Part shown: positions 42,198 to 53,534 of the stretch, in pieces
How the letters are laid out: each line of letters opens with the position of its first letter
How positions within the stretch are numbered: position 1 is the first letter of the stretch
Translations under genes and position numbers: made by a program
NCBI GenBank assembly: GCA_000151295.1
Contig: GG745379.1
Location: forward strand, 87,314 to 151,313
Length of the DNA: 64,000 nucleotides
From: Allomyces macrogynus ATCC 38327
Lineage: Eukaryota > Blastocladiomycota > Blastocladiomycetes > Blastocladiales > Blastocladiaceae
Direction of reading: 5' to 3'
The notes under the pieces: generated by a model
The model's database searches: none
Seen by the model: only the letters and a program-made list of their open reading frames with translations
What the model was told of the DNA's origin: nothing

Positions 42198-44423
42198 TCA
42201 ATCCGACCCGGTCGTCACCTCGAGCACGACGCGGACGTCCGAATACTTGCCCTCAAGGGCATTGGCCAGCGCAACCGAGCCAGTCATCTCATGCACGTGA
42301 GCCGACGCCTGGATGCGTACGACCGGAACCTGGTTCCGCACCGCCCAAGCAACAACTTTCCCGACAAGGTCGATATCCACGTCCACAACGTCATGCGGAA
42401 TGACGACTATGCACTCCGTCGGTGTCTCATGCAGATGTGCGCCAAGGACGGCCGGCCACACGGTCAGGCTCGATGGACCGTACACGAGCATCAAGGGTCG
42501 ACGATGGTCCACAATCACAGACAACGGACGTGCCTCGAACTCGGACCGGGCGACACGGGCAAGGAGCGGCGCACGCGTCAGGGCTTCAATCGCGTCCGCA
42601 TGAAGAGGATTGGTGCAATACAGGTTGAGCGCCTTGAGTGCGCTCAGGGGCTGCCCAGCACTCAGGAAATGTTGAATGGGGATCACAATGGGGGAATGTG
42701 CCGAAAGAAGCGTCAATTCGGCCAGCACTGGCAGGTCCAGTTGATCAGCGTGATTATTCCATGCCCGCACAGGCAACGTGACTCTGGTGAGCATAGAGTG
42801 CTTGAGCCCGTGTGCAAACGCAACGGGGTCACTGGTTGTGCACAGACAGCGCAACTGCGGTGCGACGACCAAAAGCGGATCCAAAATGGTCACATGTTGC
42901 GTCCAGGTGGCGATCTCTTCACCGTTTTCGGAAGCGGCATTCATAGCGTCCCAATCTGGCATCGTTTCTGTGGCAATCGACAACGAATCAAGACGCGGCA
43001 TGTGTGGCAAACAGAGTTGGAGTGTGTCCCGCGGTCGATGCACCAACCGCAGCACTCGTACAGCAACCGTCTCAAGTAGCGGGAGAGTGAACGGGTGGAG
43101 AAGCGTGAAGAGCAATGGGGTGGAGCGCACGTGCTTCAGTGATGCAAACGGCACGCGTGACTTGTTCAACACAGACAGGTCCGCTGAAGCGCTAAATATG
43201 GCCGTCTCCACTTCCACATGAGGAGGCACCATGGCCGCGTCAACGCTACAGAGATGAGGTAGGGCCGCTAGTTGCGTGACATGCTTTGGCAAAAGGCACG
43301 GCCCCTTCTCAAAGACAAAATGAAGCGTGATCGACGTGAGGTTGCCCAGATAATCGAACCAGTGCAGCGGAATGGGTATTTTCCGAGAACAATCGTCGAA
43401 GAGATGCAGGTCTTCAATTTGCATAGCAATGACGCTGCCCTCAAGAGGAACAAACCGACCAAACATGGTTGCACCGATTTGCAGCCGCTTGATGGAGTGG
43501 AAACGATGCGGGAAATCCACGAGCGAAACCTGGCTCAGGAGCTGGGCATGAACTGCAATCGGTTTGCCGACGACCAGGGAATCAAGATGCGATGTCGAAG
43601 AAATGAACTGCTCGAGCTCTGTCATTGTCGTGATGTAGAGCTTGCAGTCGGTAATAGAAAAGTATCGGCACGATGGCAGGTCTGGGAGTCCGACGCTCGA
43701 GCATGAACCAGAGTCCGCTCGAACAACAAAAGAGCGGGCAGCGGGCAATGCCAGATCAGACAAGCACGTCAAATCGCCCACGACCTCGCCAATTTCGACC
43801 TCAGTCAAACGCTCAGCGAGGCCCGGAACGGACAGGATGCGCTTCACCCAGACGCTCGCCACACCATACCCGAACTTGAGGACCCGAAGCTCCAAGAGCG
43901 ATTCAATGATATTGTTGATGCTTGTTGACGCGTGCTGCATTTCAAGCGCCGTGACATCAGACCCGGCTTCAGGGATGCGCACAAGCACGGAGACAATCCA
44001 ACTCGAAGGGACAGCGAGCGACCACGGCATTTTAGGATTGGGAGGCGCGGTGAGAAATGGGAGAGGCCGACCGCCAAGTTGCACGTCATTGTCGTCACTT
44101 AACACTTCGAGCAGGTAAATCACGCGCACTTCCTCATCATACATTTGGAGCGGATATACCACATCCAAACTGAGCTTGCCGGTCATTGCGCCCCCACAAG
44201 TGGCTGCGCTCGTAAAGTTTCGCACAAGTGCCCTGAGACCAACAAAGCGGAGAGACCAACAAGTGCAAGCAAGCGCGAGCAAATCGGTGGGAAATACATC
44301 CGTGGTGGACAGAGACGGCTCCAACAGAGAAGCGGCAATCATCTCGAGGACCAAGTCGGGCATGTCGACCAGCGATCGTCGTTGGGGGGTCGCGTCCGGT
44401 GGCGCGGGTGCCGAGTCGAGCAT
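42198..44423 (-). CDS. F-box / leucine-rich-repeat-like protein
   Basis: Intronless protein of about 741 residues. The N-terminal F-box SLVDMPDLVLEMIAASLL continues TDLLALACTCWSLRFVGLRA. The rest is a long series of irregular ~25-residue Leu-rich units (such as LPDLPSCRYFSITDCKLY, ALPHLCSVDAAMVPP, LPHMPRLDSLSIATETMP, LPVLAELTLLSAHSPIVI), consistent with a receptor subunit of an SCF ubiquitin ligase. The start at 44423 places the F-box near the N-terminus; the frame is open to another ATG at 44501. Codon third positions are less GC-rich than in the housekeeping neighbours, as is common in expanded, fast-evolving F-box families. A broken relative lies at 46319-46653 and another F-box gene at 33030. 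Confidence 0.75.
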   Translation of the reverse strand: MLDSAPAPPDATPQRRSLVDMPDLVLEMIAASLLEPSLSTTDVFPTDLLALACTCWSLRFVGLRALVRNFTSAATCGGAMTGKLSLDVVYPLQMYDEEVRVIYLLEVLSDDNDVQLGGRPLPFLTAPPNPKMPWSLAVPSSWIVSVLVRIPEAGSDVTALEMQHASTSINNIIESLLELRVLKFGYGVASVWVKRILSVPGLAERLTEVEIGEVVGDLTCLSDLALPAARSFVVRADSGSCSSVGLPDLPSCRYFSITDCKLYITTMTELEQFISSTSHLDSLVVGKPIAVHAQLLSQVSLVDFPHRFHSIKRLQIGATMFGRFVPLEGSVIAMQIEDLHLFDDCSRKIPIPLHWFDYLGNLTSITLHFVFEKGPCLLPKHVTQLAALPHLCSVDAAMVPPHVEVETAIFSASADLSVLNKSRVPFASLKHVRSTPLLFTLLHPFTLPLLETVAVRVLRLVHRPRDTLQLCLPHMPRLDSLSIATETMPDWDAMNAASENGEEIATWTQHVTILDPLLVVAPQLRCLCTTSDPVAFAHGLKHSMLTRVTLPVRAWNNHADQLDLPVLAELTLLSAHSPIVIPIQHFLSAGQPLSALKALNLYCTNPLHADAIEALTRAPLLARVARSEFEARPLSVIVDHRRPLMLVYGPSSLTVWPAVLGAHLHETPTECIVVIPHDVVDVDIDLVGKVVAWAVRNQVPVVRIQASAHVHEMTGSVALANALEGKYSDVRVVLEVTTGSD

Positions 44424-44501
44424 GATGAAGCCAGGATGGCAAGGATGATGAAAATAACCGTTTGCAGTAAGTCGGAGCGGAACTTGGTATTTCAGAGGCA
44501 T

Positions 44502-46318
44502 GGATTGGTGGACGTGTTGCGCGGCAGTCCTTCCAAGCAGGCGCGTCCGCTCATCTCACAATCACACGGCAGCACGAACAGACATCTGCCGATCACAAGG
44601 TCAAGCCTCCAGTCCCAGATGAACAAACGCGACCGCCATCATGTCAAGGTACCGACTTTTTGCGACACGCATTCCAATACGACCAAACTACCTGTTCATA
44701 TTCTGCACCAGGTTACTGAGCACGTTTCCGTCCACTTTACTGGGGGAGCATCCCGCCCCACTGCACGTTAAGTCAGGTGAGTGCTTTGTTGGTTCCTCAC
44801 AGCGCAGATTCACTCTTTGGCGCATCGCATAAAACGTCATGACGGACAGCCGCACTTTCATTGTTGGCAAAGCGGTGGAATTCTTTGACAAACATCTCCA
44901 AGTTATCGAACCGCGAGCGGAGAACGAGTTGAAGGCAAAACTTGATCAAATTTTGGGGTAGTGAAGCAAACGCGTTGGTGGAACTATCTGACTTGTAGTG
45001 TCGAACTCATGAGATTGGGTTACACACCACCACCACTTGAAAATTGCCAAACTGAGCCAAATCCTGCCAAGTCCGGCCCTGCTCAATTGGGGCCGAATGA
45101 CACCGCTTGCCGTATGCGCGGCACTGCAAAACGTCCAAGTTGGTGACGCTTGCTGCAGACATGATGGTCATCCAAACGCCCATGGCTTTGCCGCCACCAT
45201 CCCACCAAATTTGAAACTGGTTCTTGCTACCGTTGCGAGCCAAACGTTTGTTTATGACCCAAACCGCAAACCAAACGTTGACAACTGTGACAGCAAGTAT
45301 CAAACCAGCATAGGTCCGAAGTATGGCCAGAACGACTACTATTTCTTTTGACTAGTATGTCTTTGGACGACAGGGTCGGGATTACAGCACGGTCCTCGTC
45401 ATGGTCAAGTCTTGCAAGCCAGGACGTGGTAAATTTGGATGGAATGAGCTTGAATATTGTAACAATCTCCAGGAAAAAACCGACGAGATTTACGGGGCAT
45501 GGAATGATCGCCCAGAACGCTGTAATGACAGGCTTTTGGCCTTCGCGTGGGGCGTCTCCATTTGGTCCACTTTGGCCCGATTTGGCCGACTCCTGCAATC
45601 GATGACCATCAGGGCTGATGTGGGACATCACAAAGGGCGATTGCGATTGCCCGAAGCGTTGCAGAGTGCGGCCGGACATTCGCAGCGACAGCAGAAGCAG
45701 CCGAAACTGCCGACTTCGTCACTCATGGTGCGCGGCCACACTTGATACCAGGAAACAGTGCAGAAGAACGAAGATCTTGCAGAATAATCCGATGCCAGGC
45801 AAAAGCTCATTGTGGCAGTTGCGGGGGCGAGAGAGTGAACCAAAGCCGATTCCAATTTGACGCTTGTGAGAGCGTTTTGAGAGGCTTTTGGCAAACGTCA
45901 GCAAGCTTTGGAAAACGACCAAACTGACGTGGAACCTTGACGTGGGCTGTGCTGGGCCACGGGCTGACTGTGAAAAGTTCCAGGTCATTCATTGCGCAGT
46001 CATAGTCTGTTATAGCTCACACTATACACTGGACCTCTAAGTTACTGGCCGTGACGTGCTGTGACGTAACACCTCTGTTGCAGGACCTGCTGAAGCCAAC
46101 ACCTCATGAGCGTGGAGAGAGCGACTGAAATCTGGCACATAATGAATACTGATACAGCTTGAGTCAAATGCAGCGTTCGGCTGCAAAAGCACGGATATCC
46201 TTATTCATAAGACCCCATTATTGATTCGACTGCATCAATTCCACTGGAAACACCAACAACGATCACAAACCGCCTGGCTTGTTATTATCTGCAGAGTGGT
46301 ATCCTCGGATATTGAGAA
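44502..46318. other. Gene-poor, low-coding-bias stretch
   Basis: About 1.8 kb with many stops in all frames. The only coding-like item is a 40-codon frame at 44839-44961. Pieces around 45400-45700 have alternating hydrophobic translations on both strands but no conserved motif; probably old decayed sequence. Confidence 0.45.
44839..44961 (+). CDS. Small coding-like ORF or terminal exon (40 aa)
   Basis: Reads MTDSRTFIVGKAVEFFDKHL then a charged helix ending LKAKLDQILG. The amphipathic helical composition looks like real coding sequence, unlike its surroundings. A possible donor (TCAG-gtgagt, about 44775) lies upstream, so it may be a last exon or a fragment. No family recognised. Confidence 0.3.
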   Translation: MTDSRTFIVGKAVEFFDKHLQVIEPRAENELKAKLDQILG

Positions 46319-46653
46319 CTATCGGCACGCGGGCAAGTCAGGAAGCCCACTGCACTTGATAGACTCGAAAAATGCGTGAATCCCAAACGATTCGACGGCA
46401 GGCAGAGTCAGGTCAGGCAGAAACGCGAGGTCGCCCACAGCGTGGGAGCAAGCGCCAGTAAATCGGAGGGGACAATGTTGGAACGGCAGGAGGAATTCCT
46501 CAACAGTCGATGGACAATCATGCTTAGGACCAGGTCGGGAAGATCGGCGAGGGAGCACGGTTGGGTTGTACCCAGCGACACGGATGCAGAAGTGATCATG
46601 ATGGCTTGCTGGACAGAGGGGCCGAGCGCGCCAGTCGGAACAGAGCCAGGCAA
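46319..46653 (-). pseudogene. Broken F-box/LRR copy
   Basis: In one minus-strand frame: SLADLPDLVLSMIVHRLLRN then VPSDLLALAPTLWA, paralogous to SLVDMPDLVLEMIAASLL and PTDLLALACTCWS of the gene at 42198. In a second frame directly after it: GDLAFLPDLTLPAVESFGI and GLPDLPACR, paralogous to GDLTCLSDLALPAARSF and GLPDLPSCRYF, which in the intact gene lie about 170 residues further on. The middle is deleted and the two parts are out of frame, so the copy is non-functional as it stands. Confidence 0.65.
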
Positions 46654-47336
46654 GAATCAGTTGCGGCAAGTTGGAGAGGATATGGGCTGGTAAATTTGTT
46701 TTGTTATGGCGTTATGTGCGGTCGGTGGCCTCGGATTTGCAGCATCAGCAATGTCAACCACGCATTGCACTTTTGATCGAGTCAAGCGGATGCAGCTGTC
46801 TTCCGTGTTGCTTGCTGCAAGAGAAGACATGAAGAGAAAGCTGCCGCCAAAACGTCATCGCACGAACGTCAATACCTACAGGCCAAACATTGACGTCAGT
46901 CACTTCGGCTGAGTGTGACCGCCCTGTCCCAAGATGCCTGGACGAGAACAGGGAAGATGCAACTGTCTGCTTTGAGTTCGCAATCTCTCCGCAATACGGC
47001 CAACGCTTTCGCTGTCCAAGATGGTCAACTGCAAGAGTACTTTACCGAATGATAATGCTCATCGGATTTACGGCATGTACAGCTTGCAGATTCCGGCGCT
47101 AAGGGACGGCTGAAGACGTGGTGCCACAGCCATTGATGCATCACAATGGACATGATGCATGTCTTGGCCATGTGAACTGCGGGCTGGCTCTGGACCAGCG
47201 ATTCATATTCCACACAGTATCACCAAATCCATGAGTCGCCCATAACAAACCAGGCATCAAAAAATATCAACCATCAGGCGCTCCACGGACTGTTCGCCGG
47301 TGCGAATACGATTTCCACGCTCCACTGTGTCGCATG
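46654..47336. other. Intergenic, nothing recognised
   Basis: Short frames only, low coding bias. Confidence 0.4.
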
Positions 47337-47818
47337 CCTAAGCCGTTCCCACCTCGACCTCGATGCAGGCTGTTAGACTCAAGTCCTTCTCGAGCGCCGC
47401 CAAACCAAATACATGGTCCACCTCGGCGGATGCCTGAAACACGCTGCACTGCCGCCGGCCTTCTTGCTCCCAGACCGTTGTGAGTGTTTCCACATGCACA
47501 GTAAAAATTCAAGCGTGAATGTAGCACTGCTGTTGGGACCTTTGCGGTCGACGCCGAGATGCTGATCCTGACCGATGAGAACGGTTGGACGGTGGTTCAA
47601 CTTTTGCAATCCGCTTGGCTACGAAGGTTCTAAAGCATCTCCAGCTCCAGCAGTCATTGGACGGGCCGGGACAAGTCGTTGAGCTCTGACTGCGGGTAAT
47701 TGGGGAGAGTATCAATGCTTGGCCTGGCACAGCACCCGCGTCTCGCCAATGTGGGCCGTGGTTTGGAAATACTGGGCTTCCCCTTCGTAATACAAGAGCA
47801 GAATTACTCGTCCTGGCA
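47337..47818 (-). other. Unrecognised coding-like blocks (gene or remnant)
   Basis: Three coding-like blocks in order on the minus strand but in different frames: LPGRVILLLYYEGEAQYFQ then TTAHIGETRVLCQAKH (about 47810-47715); QKLNHRPTVLIGQDQHLGVD then RKGPNSSATFTLEF (about 47610-47510); and FTVHVETLTTVWEQEGRRQC, SVFQASAEVDHVFGLAALEK ending in a stop (about 47500-47334). Short introns could join the first two; I find no clean GT-AG pair for the last step. Might be a small gene or a remnant. Family not recognised. Confidence 0.35.
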
Positions 47819-47927
47819 AACACTTGGAATATTGGAATGAACTTATGAATACAGAACGATTATTCTCTCTCGGCCCATTTCGGAATCAAATCGATGAGCG
47901 TCGCGACGCAACCCATGGCACGGAACT

Positions 47928-49364
47928 TTACTCCTCCTTCTCAATCGTGGCAGCGATCTTGGTCACCGGCTCGAGTTGCCTCGGGCCGGCGAGCGTCTGG
48001 CCGGCATAGGCCTCGAGCCCTTCGCCACCGTACGAGACGAGCGGCGAGATTTCGACGCCGCCGTCGCCCTCGACCGTGGCGCCCGCAGCCGTCAGGTACC
48101 GGCGGTGCAGCTCGAGAATATCGCGGCGCGACGTGGCGGGCGAGTCCGGGCCGTCCTTGTTCTTGAGCGGCGAAAACTCGTCAGACCGCACGCCCTCAAA
48201 CACGGCAAACTTGTTACAGAACGGGAACACGTCAAAGATGAACAATTCCATCTTGACGCCGTTCGGCTTGTCGGGCTTGATCGTCTCGCCCGTGGCCACG
48301 TCGATGTGCGCAATCTTCTTGTGCGCGACATGGTACTGCAGCTGGTCCTCGAGTTCCTTGACGCGCTCGAGGAACGCGCGAGTGTAGAAGTGATTGGCAA
48401 TGTTGGCCGACGACACCTGCAGCGACCCGTCGGGCTTGCGCGCCTCGGCCACCGCCTTGGGGATCTCCGAGTACTCGACGACACCGTACTTGCCGTTGCG
48501 CAGGCACACGACACCCACGGGCTCGTCCGGGTCGACCTTGTGCACCGTCTTGGCGCCGACGTCGGCACCGCGCGCAATGTTGAACCCGAGGAAGACCGGG
48601 TCGGCCACCTTGACGAGGCAATTGTCGACGCAGTAGGCGTGAATGTACTCGACGCCGCTCTCCTTCATGTGCTTGAGTATTCCCGCCGACTCGAGCGCCG
48701 CGTAGACGCCACCGTTGCCGTCGGGCGCCTCGGCCACGGCACCCTTGGACGCGAGGTAGATCTTGCCATCATCGGTCAATGCCGGCAACGTACCCTGCGC
48801 AAAGAAGTGCACGTTCTTGCGGTCGAGCCCGAAAAAGTTGTGCCTTTCGAAAAACGCAACGGTTGCTGCCCTTGTCGGACCCGAGACCATGACATACCAC
48901 GGCAGCACACCCCCGGCCAGCGTCTGCAGCTTGAGTAACCGCTCGGCCTGCAGCTGGAAGAGCGACTTGCCCGACGGGAGACCAATGTCGTAGCAGCCTT
49001 TTGGCTCCGACGAGCCCAACCGCGTCCCCTGGCCACCAGCCATGAGCAAAACGCCGACTTTGCCCGCTTCGATGGCCCTCATGCCGATCTCGCGGAACTC
49101 GTCGAGTTGTGCCGGGTCGGCATGCTCAGCGTCCAGGTAAACGTCGGCGGGCAGCGGCTCAATCGTGGTCGCTGACGCGTCAATGTGCGACGCGGCCATG
49201 GCGTTGGCGTGGATACGGTTGACGCGTTCTGGGTCAATTGCGAGCAGTTGCGTGATCAGCGCCGACTGCTCCTCGGGCGTCAGCGCGTCAAAGAAGGCAA
49301 AAACATGGCCCTGGCCCGCGGCCTCAAACTTGGTGCGCAGTTCGGCAACATCGACATTGGCCAT
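47928..49364 (-). CDS. UAP1: UDP-N-acetylglucosamine pyrophosphorylase
   Basis: Makes UDP-GlcNAc from GlcNAc-1-phosphate and UTP, supplying chitin, N-glycans and GPI anchors in the cytosol. Intronless, 478 residues, the usual size. The uridyl-binding signature LLMAGGQGTRLGSSEPKGCY is followed by GLPSGKSLFQLQAERL, PWYVMVSGPT, NFFGLDRKNVHFFAQGTLPA, SKGAVAEAPDGNGGVYAALE, VEYIHAYCVDNCLVKVADP and NGVKMELFIFDVFPF, in the order of eukaryotic UAP1/QRI1. The Met at 49364 (GGCATGGCCAAT context) starts just before the typical helical N-terminus. Strong GC-ending codons; no oddities. Confidence 0.97.
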   Translation of the reverse strand: MANVDVAELRTKFEAAGQGHVFAFFDALTPEEQSALITQLLAIDPERVNRIHANAMAASHIDASATTIEPLPADVYLDAEHADPAQLDEFREIGMRAIEAGKVGVLLMAGGQGTRLGSSEPKGCYDIGLPSGKSLFQLQAERLLKLQTLAGGVLPWYVMVSGPTRAATVAFFERHNFFGLDRKNVHFFAQGTLPALTDDGKIYLASKGAVAEAPDGNGGVYAALESAGILKHMKESGVEYIHAYCVDNCLVKVADPVFLGFNIARGADVGAKTVHKVDPDEPVGVVCLRNGKYGVVEYSEIPKAVAEARKPDGSLQVSSANIANHFYTRAFLERVKELEDQLQYHVAHKKIAHIDVATGETIKPDKPNGVKMELFIFDVFPFCNKFAVFEGVRSDEFSPLKNKDGPDSPATSRRDILELHRRYLTAAGATVEGDGGVEISPLVSYGGEGLEAYAGQTLAGPRQLEPVTKIAATIEKEE

Positions 49365-51390
49365 GCCGTTCGTGGACGCTGTGGAGCCGCTAGAGTGTGA
49401 CGTTGATATTCGTCAGTTTACCGTAGAAACCATTTGCGCCCAGCGGATAAAAGAGCGCTGCGAGCGTACCGCTTAACTGACCGCAACAGCGTCGAGAGTT
49501 GCGGCTTGCGCGTAAAGAGCGAGAAGAGCGAGCGGGTCCAGGAAGCGACGGCGGACGGCATTTGCGGCCAAGACATGGTGGACGAGAAGATGACGAGCAA
49601 GGAGCGCGAGCTGACGAGGAGTGCTTGAAAAAATCGGCGAAAAGTCGGCAGCAGGACGTCGAGGCAGTGCGCGGAAGCAACGTCGAGGCGGAGACAATGA
49701 AATGGGTGGGCTCGGCACGAGCGGACAGTGCAGAGCAGGAATTGGTCGGCGGCAAAAGAAAGCGGCAGCAGCGGCGGTGTTGGACTTGATCTGGTTTGTC
49801 GAGATTTCCTGGTGCGTGACGGATGCAGCGGTTTGCAGCGGGTCGCAAATCAAGCGAGCAAAGGGAATAAATTAGAGAGAGCGTGGAGTACAGGCTCGTG
49901 TTGAGGAACAATCTGCACGGCGGGCGGTGTCGGGCCTTTATGGCAGAGGACCCGTGGCGCCACTTTGGAAGAGTCCACCGCAACGAGCCGCGGCAGGAAT
50001 GAACAGGGAAGGAACCACACCGCAGCACAGCCAGCCGCAACGTCCAACCTGTGCCCACCTGTGCCTGTGCCCAGTGTGCACGACGTTATGACACCCGCGC
50101 ACCGGATGGCGGGCGGAGAAGCGGCGCGCACACACTCGAGCAGCGGAACAGCGGTGCACTCTGCCTCCACATAACTCGCAGCGGTGGATGCCCTGTTCGC
50201 GGCACGAACTGGGTCAGAAACGTTGATAGGCCTTCAATTAACTCTGAAATCAACCACGTACATTCAAACACTTGGCTCTACACTCGCTTGTGCAAAAGTG
50301 CAAGGGATCATGGCAAATCTTGGTCACCCTCCAGTACATAATTTGGCGCGCAGTTCACCGACGCCTGGGAAATGCCTGCACAAGGGCAAGGCAGGACAAG
50401 GTTGCGGGGATGATGTCGCTGAGAGGGCCATTTTTGTTGAGCATGGCGCACAGGCGCAGAGCAAGCGAATGCAGAGGCGTGCAGCAGGAAATGGATAGAT
50501 CTCAAAAAGGCTCCAGCTATGTATTGCGACATCGACACGCATCCAAGTTGCAGTCGCTCGTATTCATGTTGTGAACGTCTTATAGTGTTTGAGGGCAGAG
50601 CATGGCACTCATGATGAAGACTGACGGCACGGCAACAACGCTCAATAACGCGACAATTGCCTTTCGGGTCGTGCCTTGCCCCATTTCTTTGCTTATGAGT
50701 CAGGGTGGTGTGCCTTTGTGTGCGTTGGGATCATTCATGCTTCCTTCGAGAGCATGGCAGACCATGGGACGGTAGGGCGGGACTATGCGCAACTTGAAAG
50801 CACGTCTGCCTGCAAGGCCGAATTGTGCCAACGCGCGACGTTACGCAGCCAGAACAAACCCGTGCGTCCGACAGTGTACCTATCTCCCCCCTCGTGGATT
50901 GGTGTGCGCAAACGACACATCCCATCCGCTGTCGTTTTGGGGCGTTCAGGAGTTTCACGGAAAAACTTGCTGCTTCAGAGGTTGACGTCTATGAAGCGCT
51001 CGTCTTGGCCAATGACGATTGCCGCGGATTGTATCATTTAATAGCGATCCATAATACAGTCGCGTTTTGCATCTCGGGCCACAGCATCGACAGCATCACG
51101 ACGGCGTCGACGGCGCAGCTGGAAACACATCGTGATGTGCACGTTGAGTGTGAGCGCGAGATGTGAACAAGGCCAAACAAGTCGAGCCTTGTGAAGGCGA
51201 AGTCATTCACGTGGCAATGACACACACAATCGTCCACTTGTTCTGCAAGTCTGCTTTGCACGCTTGCTGGCCGAAGACATTCGACCCTTCGCACCCCAAA
51301 GAACCAGTGTGCACTTGCAGCAACGCAACATCAGACTTGTCATCAACATTCTCAGACGTTCTTGGGCCGCCTGCCGCTCCCGCCGCCAAA
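49365..51390. other. 2-kb intergenic region, UAP1 promoter to RRN7
   Basis: Divergent spacing between UAP1 (-) and RRN7 (+). No gene I can support. A stretch at about 50935-51045 (FGAFRSFTEKLAASEVDVYE then ALVLANDDCRGLYHLIAIHN) looks weakly coding and ankyrin/F-box-like, perhaps a relic of that family. Confidence 0.4.
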
Positions 51391-53534
51391 ATGGACTTCA
51401 ATGATGCCGGAGTGTTTGCTGCTGCGGTCAGCTTCGGCAATGGTGCCGCAGATCCTACCGCACCCGGTGGTCATGGTGGTGGCCGCAAATCCAATCGACG
51501 TTCACCGTGTCCCGTGTGCCAATCTCGCAAGTTTCGGCGCCGAACGGGACAGCTCTACTGCGAGTTTGGCCACCAGCAACAGGTTGACCCAAGTGATGCA
51601 AGATCCGAAACCAAAGCGAGCACGGACCTGACCTTGGTTTGGTTCTTCTCGCCGCGGTAGGGCTATTTTGAAGCTGTTAGCGACGATGTGGCTGAGGGTC
51701 GGAGCATGGGACGGCGGATGCGCGTTCCAAAGGCGAAGCGGGAGCGCGAGAAGAAGGAGAAGCAAAGTATGGCATTTGCTTACTTATTTGCGTCTTTTGG
51801 GCCTCGGCGCATGTGACTGACCATGCGATACACGGATTTTTACTTTGCTGTGCTGCGCAGCTGTCGTTTACGGCGAGGAAGGGCGGTACCTTGCTCTCGA
51901 GGCGTTCCAAACCATGCTGCAGATCATGATCAAGGCCATGGTCACGGACCTCCAGTTTCCGGCCGAGCTCGAGGTGCGCCGTTTCTCGCGCACGCTCGTC
52001 TTCGCCAACTTTGCCACCACCGGCTCATCCCTCCCTTCGAAAAGACGGTTTGCCGCGACATATGGTTCATGATTGCCGACACGCACTCGATCGACTTGCC
52101 GAGCCCCGAGCCGGACGCTACCGATACCTCGACGACGGGCGCTCCTGCCGCGTCGCAGCCCGACCCGCTGCAGTCGGCGCGCAAGCGCGCGAACCATTTG
52201 CACCGGCTCATCCACGGCCTTCCTCCCGACGAAGATGACCACGTCGACGAATTCGGCCGCGCACCGGCCGAACCACCCGCATTGGCTCCGGCTGCCGCCG
52301 GGCAAGGGCTTGCGTACGATGCGGACAAGGTCAAGCGCGAGCTCGAGGCCATGACGCAGCAGAGCGGCAAGGAGACCAAGCTGCCGACGCTGACACTGGC
52401 TCACGCGCCGTGCATCCTGTACCTCGGCGCCGTGTGGCTGCGGCTGCCCGTTCTGGTTGCCGATTTGCATCGGTGCGTTTTGTTTATCGCTCAATGCAGA
52501 CCTGTCGGACGCCAAAACTGACGCGGTCGTTCCATTGCGGAGATGGTGCGCATCCAACCAGATCCCGTACATGACCGCATTTCGCCAGCTGCCCGACTCG
52601 ATTCGCAAGTCGCTGATGCGCGAGCTGCACCACACGCTCCACCCATGGGTACGCTCCCGAGCATTCTTCAACACCGCCGGAACGCGCTCTGATCACTTGA
52701 ATTATTGCTTAGTACCTTCCAAACCCCGAGCGGCTCCGCCGCACCATCCACTCGATCGTGCACACGCTCCGCACAGCGTACGACGTCACCCCACCCCCAC
52801 TCCCGCTCGTCCCGCTCGCCCTGCGCACAACCGTCACCTGGTGCCTGCCCTCGCAGCACGCGCTCCTCGTGTCCCGACTCGCGCAATCGCTCTCGCTCGT
52901 ATGGACGCAGCACCACGACCCGGACCTGGCCTTGGTCCACCTCGCCGAGAACGCGGCCATGTCGCTCCTCGCTGACCGACCCTCGTCCTGGTGCCGCGCG
53001 TGGCAGGCGTCGGTCGAGTCGGTCCTGGCGGACTTGCACCAGGATATGACAACGTACCCGAACCTGCGCGCATGGGCCGAACGTGCACCCGTCTCGTTTG
53101 CTGCGTTTGTGGACAAGACGGCTCCCGGTGCGTTCCGACCGGACGGTCATTCGAGGAAGTGGGACGACGTGGTCGCGGTGCTCGAGGAGGCGTTGCGTGA
53201 TGTGGATAAGGGCGACGAGGATAGGAGTGACCAGATCAAGGGCCCCGCGCCGCCCGTGTTGCTTGCACCGCCCGGTACTGCGCTAGCGACCTCGCCACCA
53301 TCAAGCAAGGAGTTTGATGACGACAATGTGGTGGACGGTGAAGTGCGGGTCCAACTCGCTCAGCAACTGCGACGCGTCGTGAGCGTGTACGCGCGGTGCA
53401 CGGGCACGGAGCTGACGGGCGTGAGCGGTACCGTTTGGGCAGCGATCATGACCGCTCGTCACTGGGGAGGAGATGCGGTGGAAACCATCAGCTTGGTCGA
53501 TCCGGTTGAGGAAACCAAATCAAGTTCAGAATAA
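51391..53534 (+). CDS. RRN7: Rrn7/TAF1B, RNA polymerase I core-factor subunit
   Basis: TFIIB-like factor that recruits RNA polymerase I to rDNA promoters. Exons 51391-51582, 51661-51766, 51861-51973, 52045-52472, 52543-52648 and 52713-53534 (589 codons). The zinc ribbon CPVCQSRKFRRRTGQLYCEF ends in GHQQQ and, after splicing, runs into GYFEAVSDDVAEG and a basic REREKKEKQ stretch, as in Rrn7. The first cyclin-like fold has YGEEGRYLALEAFQTMLQIM and FPAELETVCRDIWF; an acidic linker follows; the second has LPTLTLAHAPCILYLGAVWL, VADLHRWCASNQIPYMTAF and RQLP. Introns are 64-94 nt. The ribbon residues are all present (C-x2-C...C-x3-H), as in the fungal variant where His replaces the last Cys. Confidence 0.9.

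Noticed and set aside
51868..52674. Minus-strand frame of 268 codons opposite RRN7
   Set aside because: Overlaps exons that assemble into a complete Rrn7; no independent motif.
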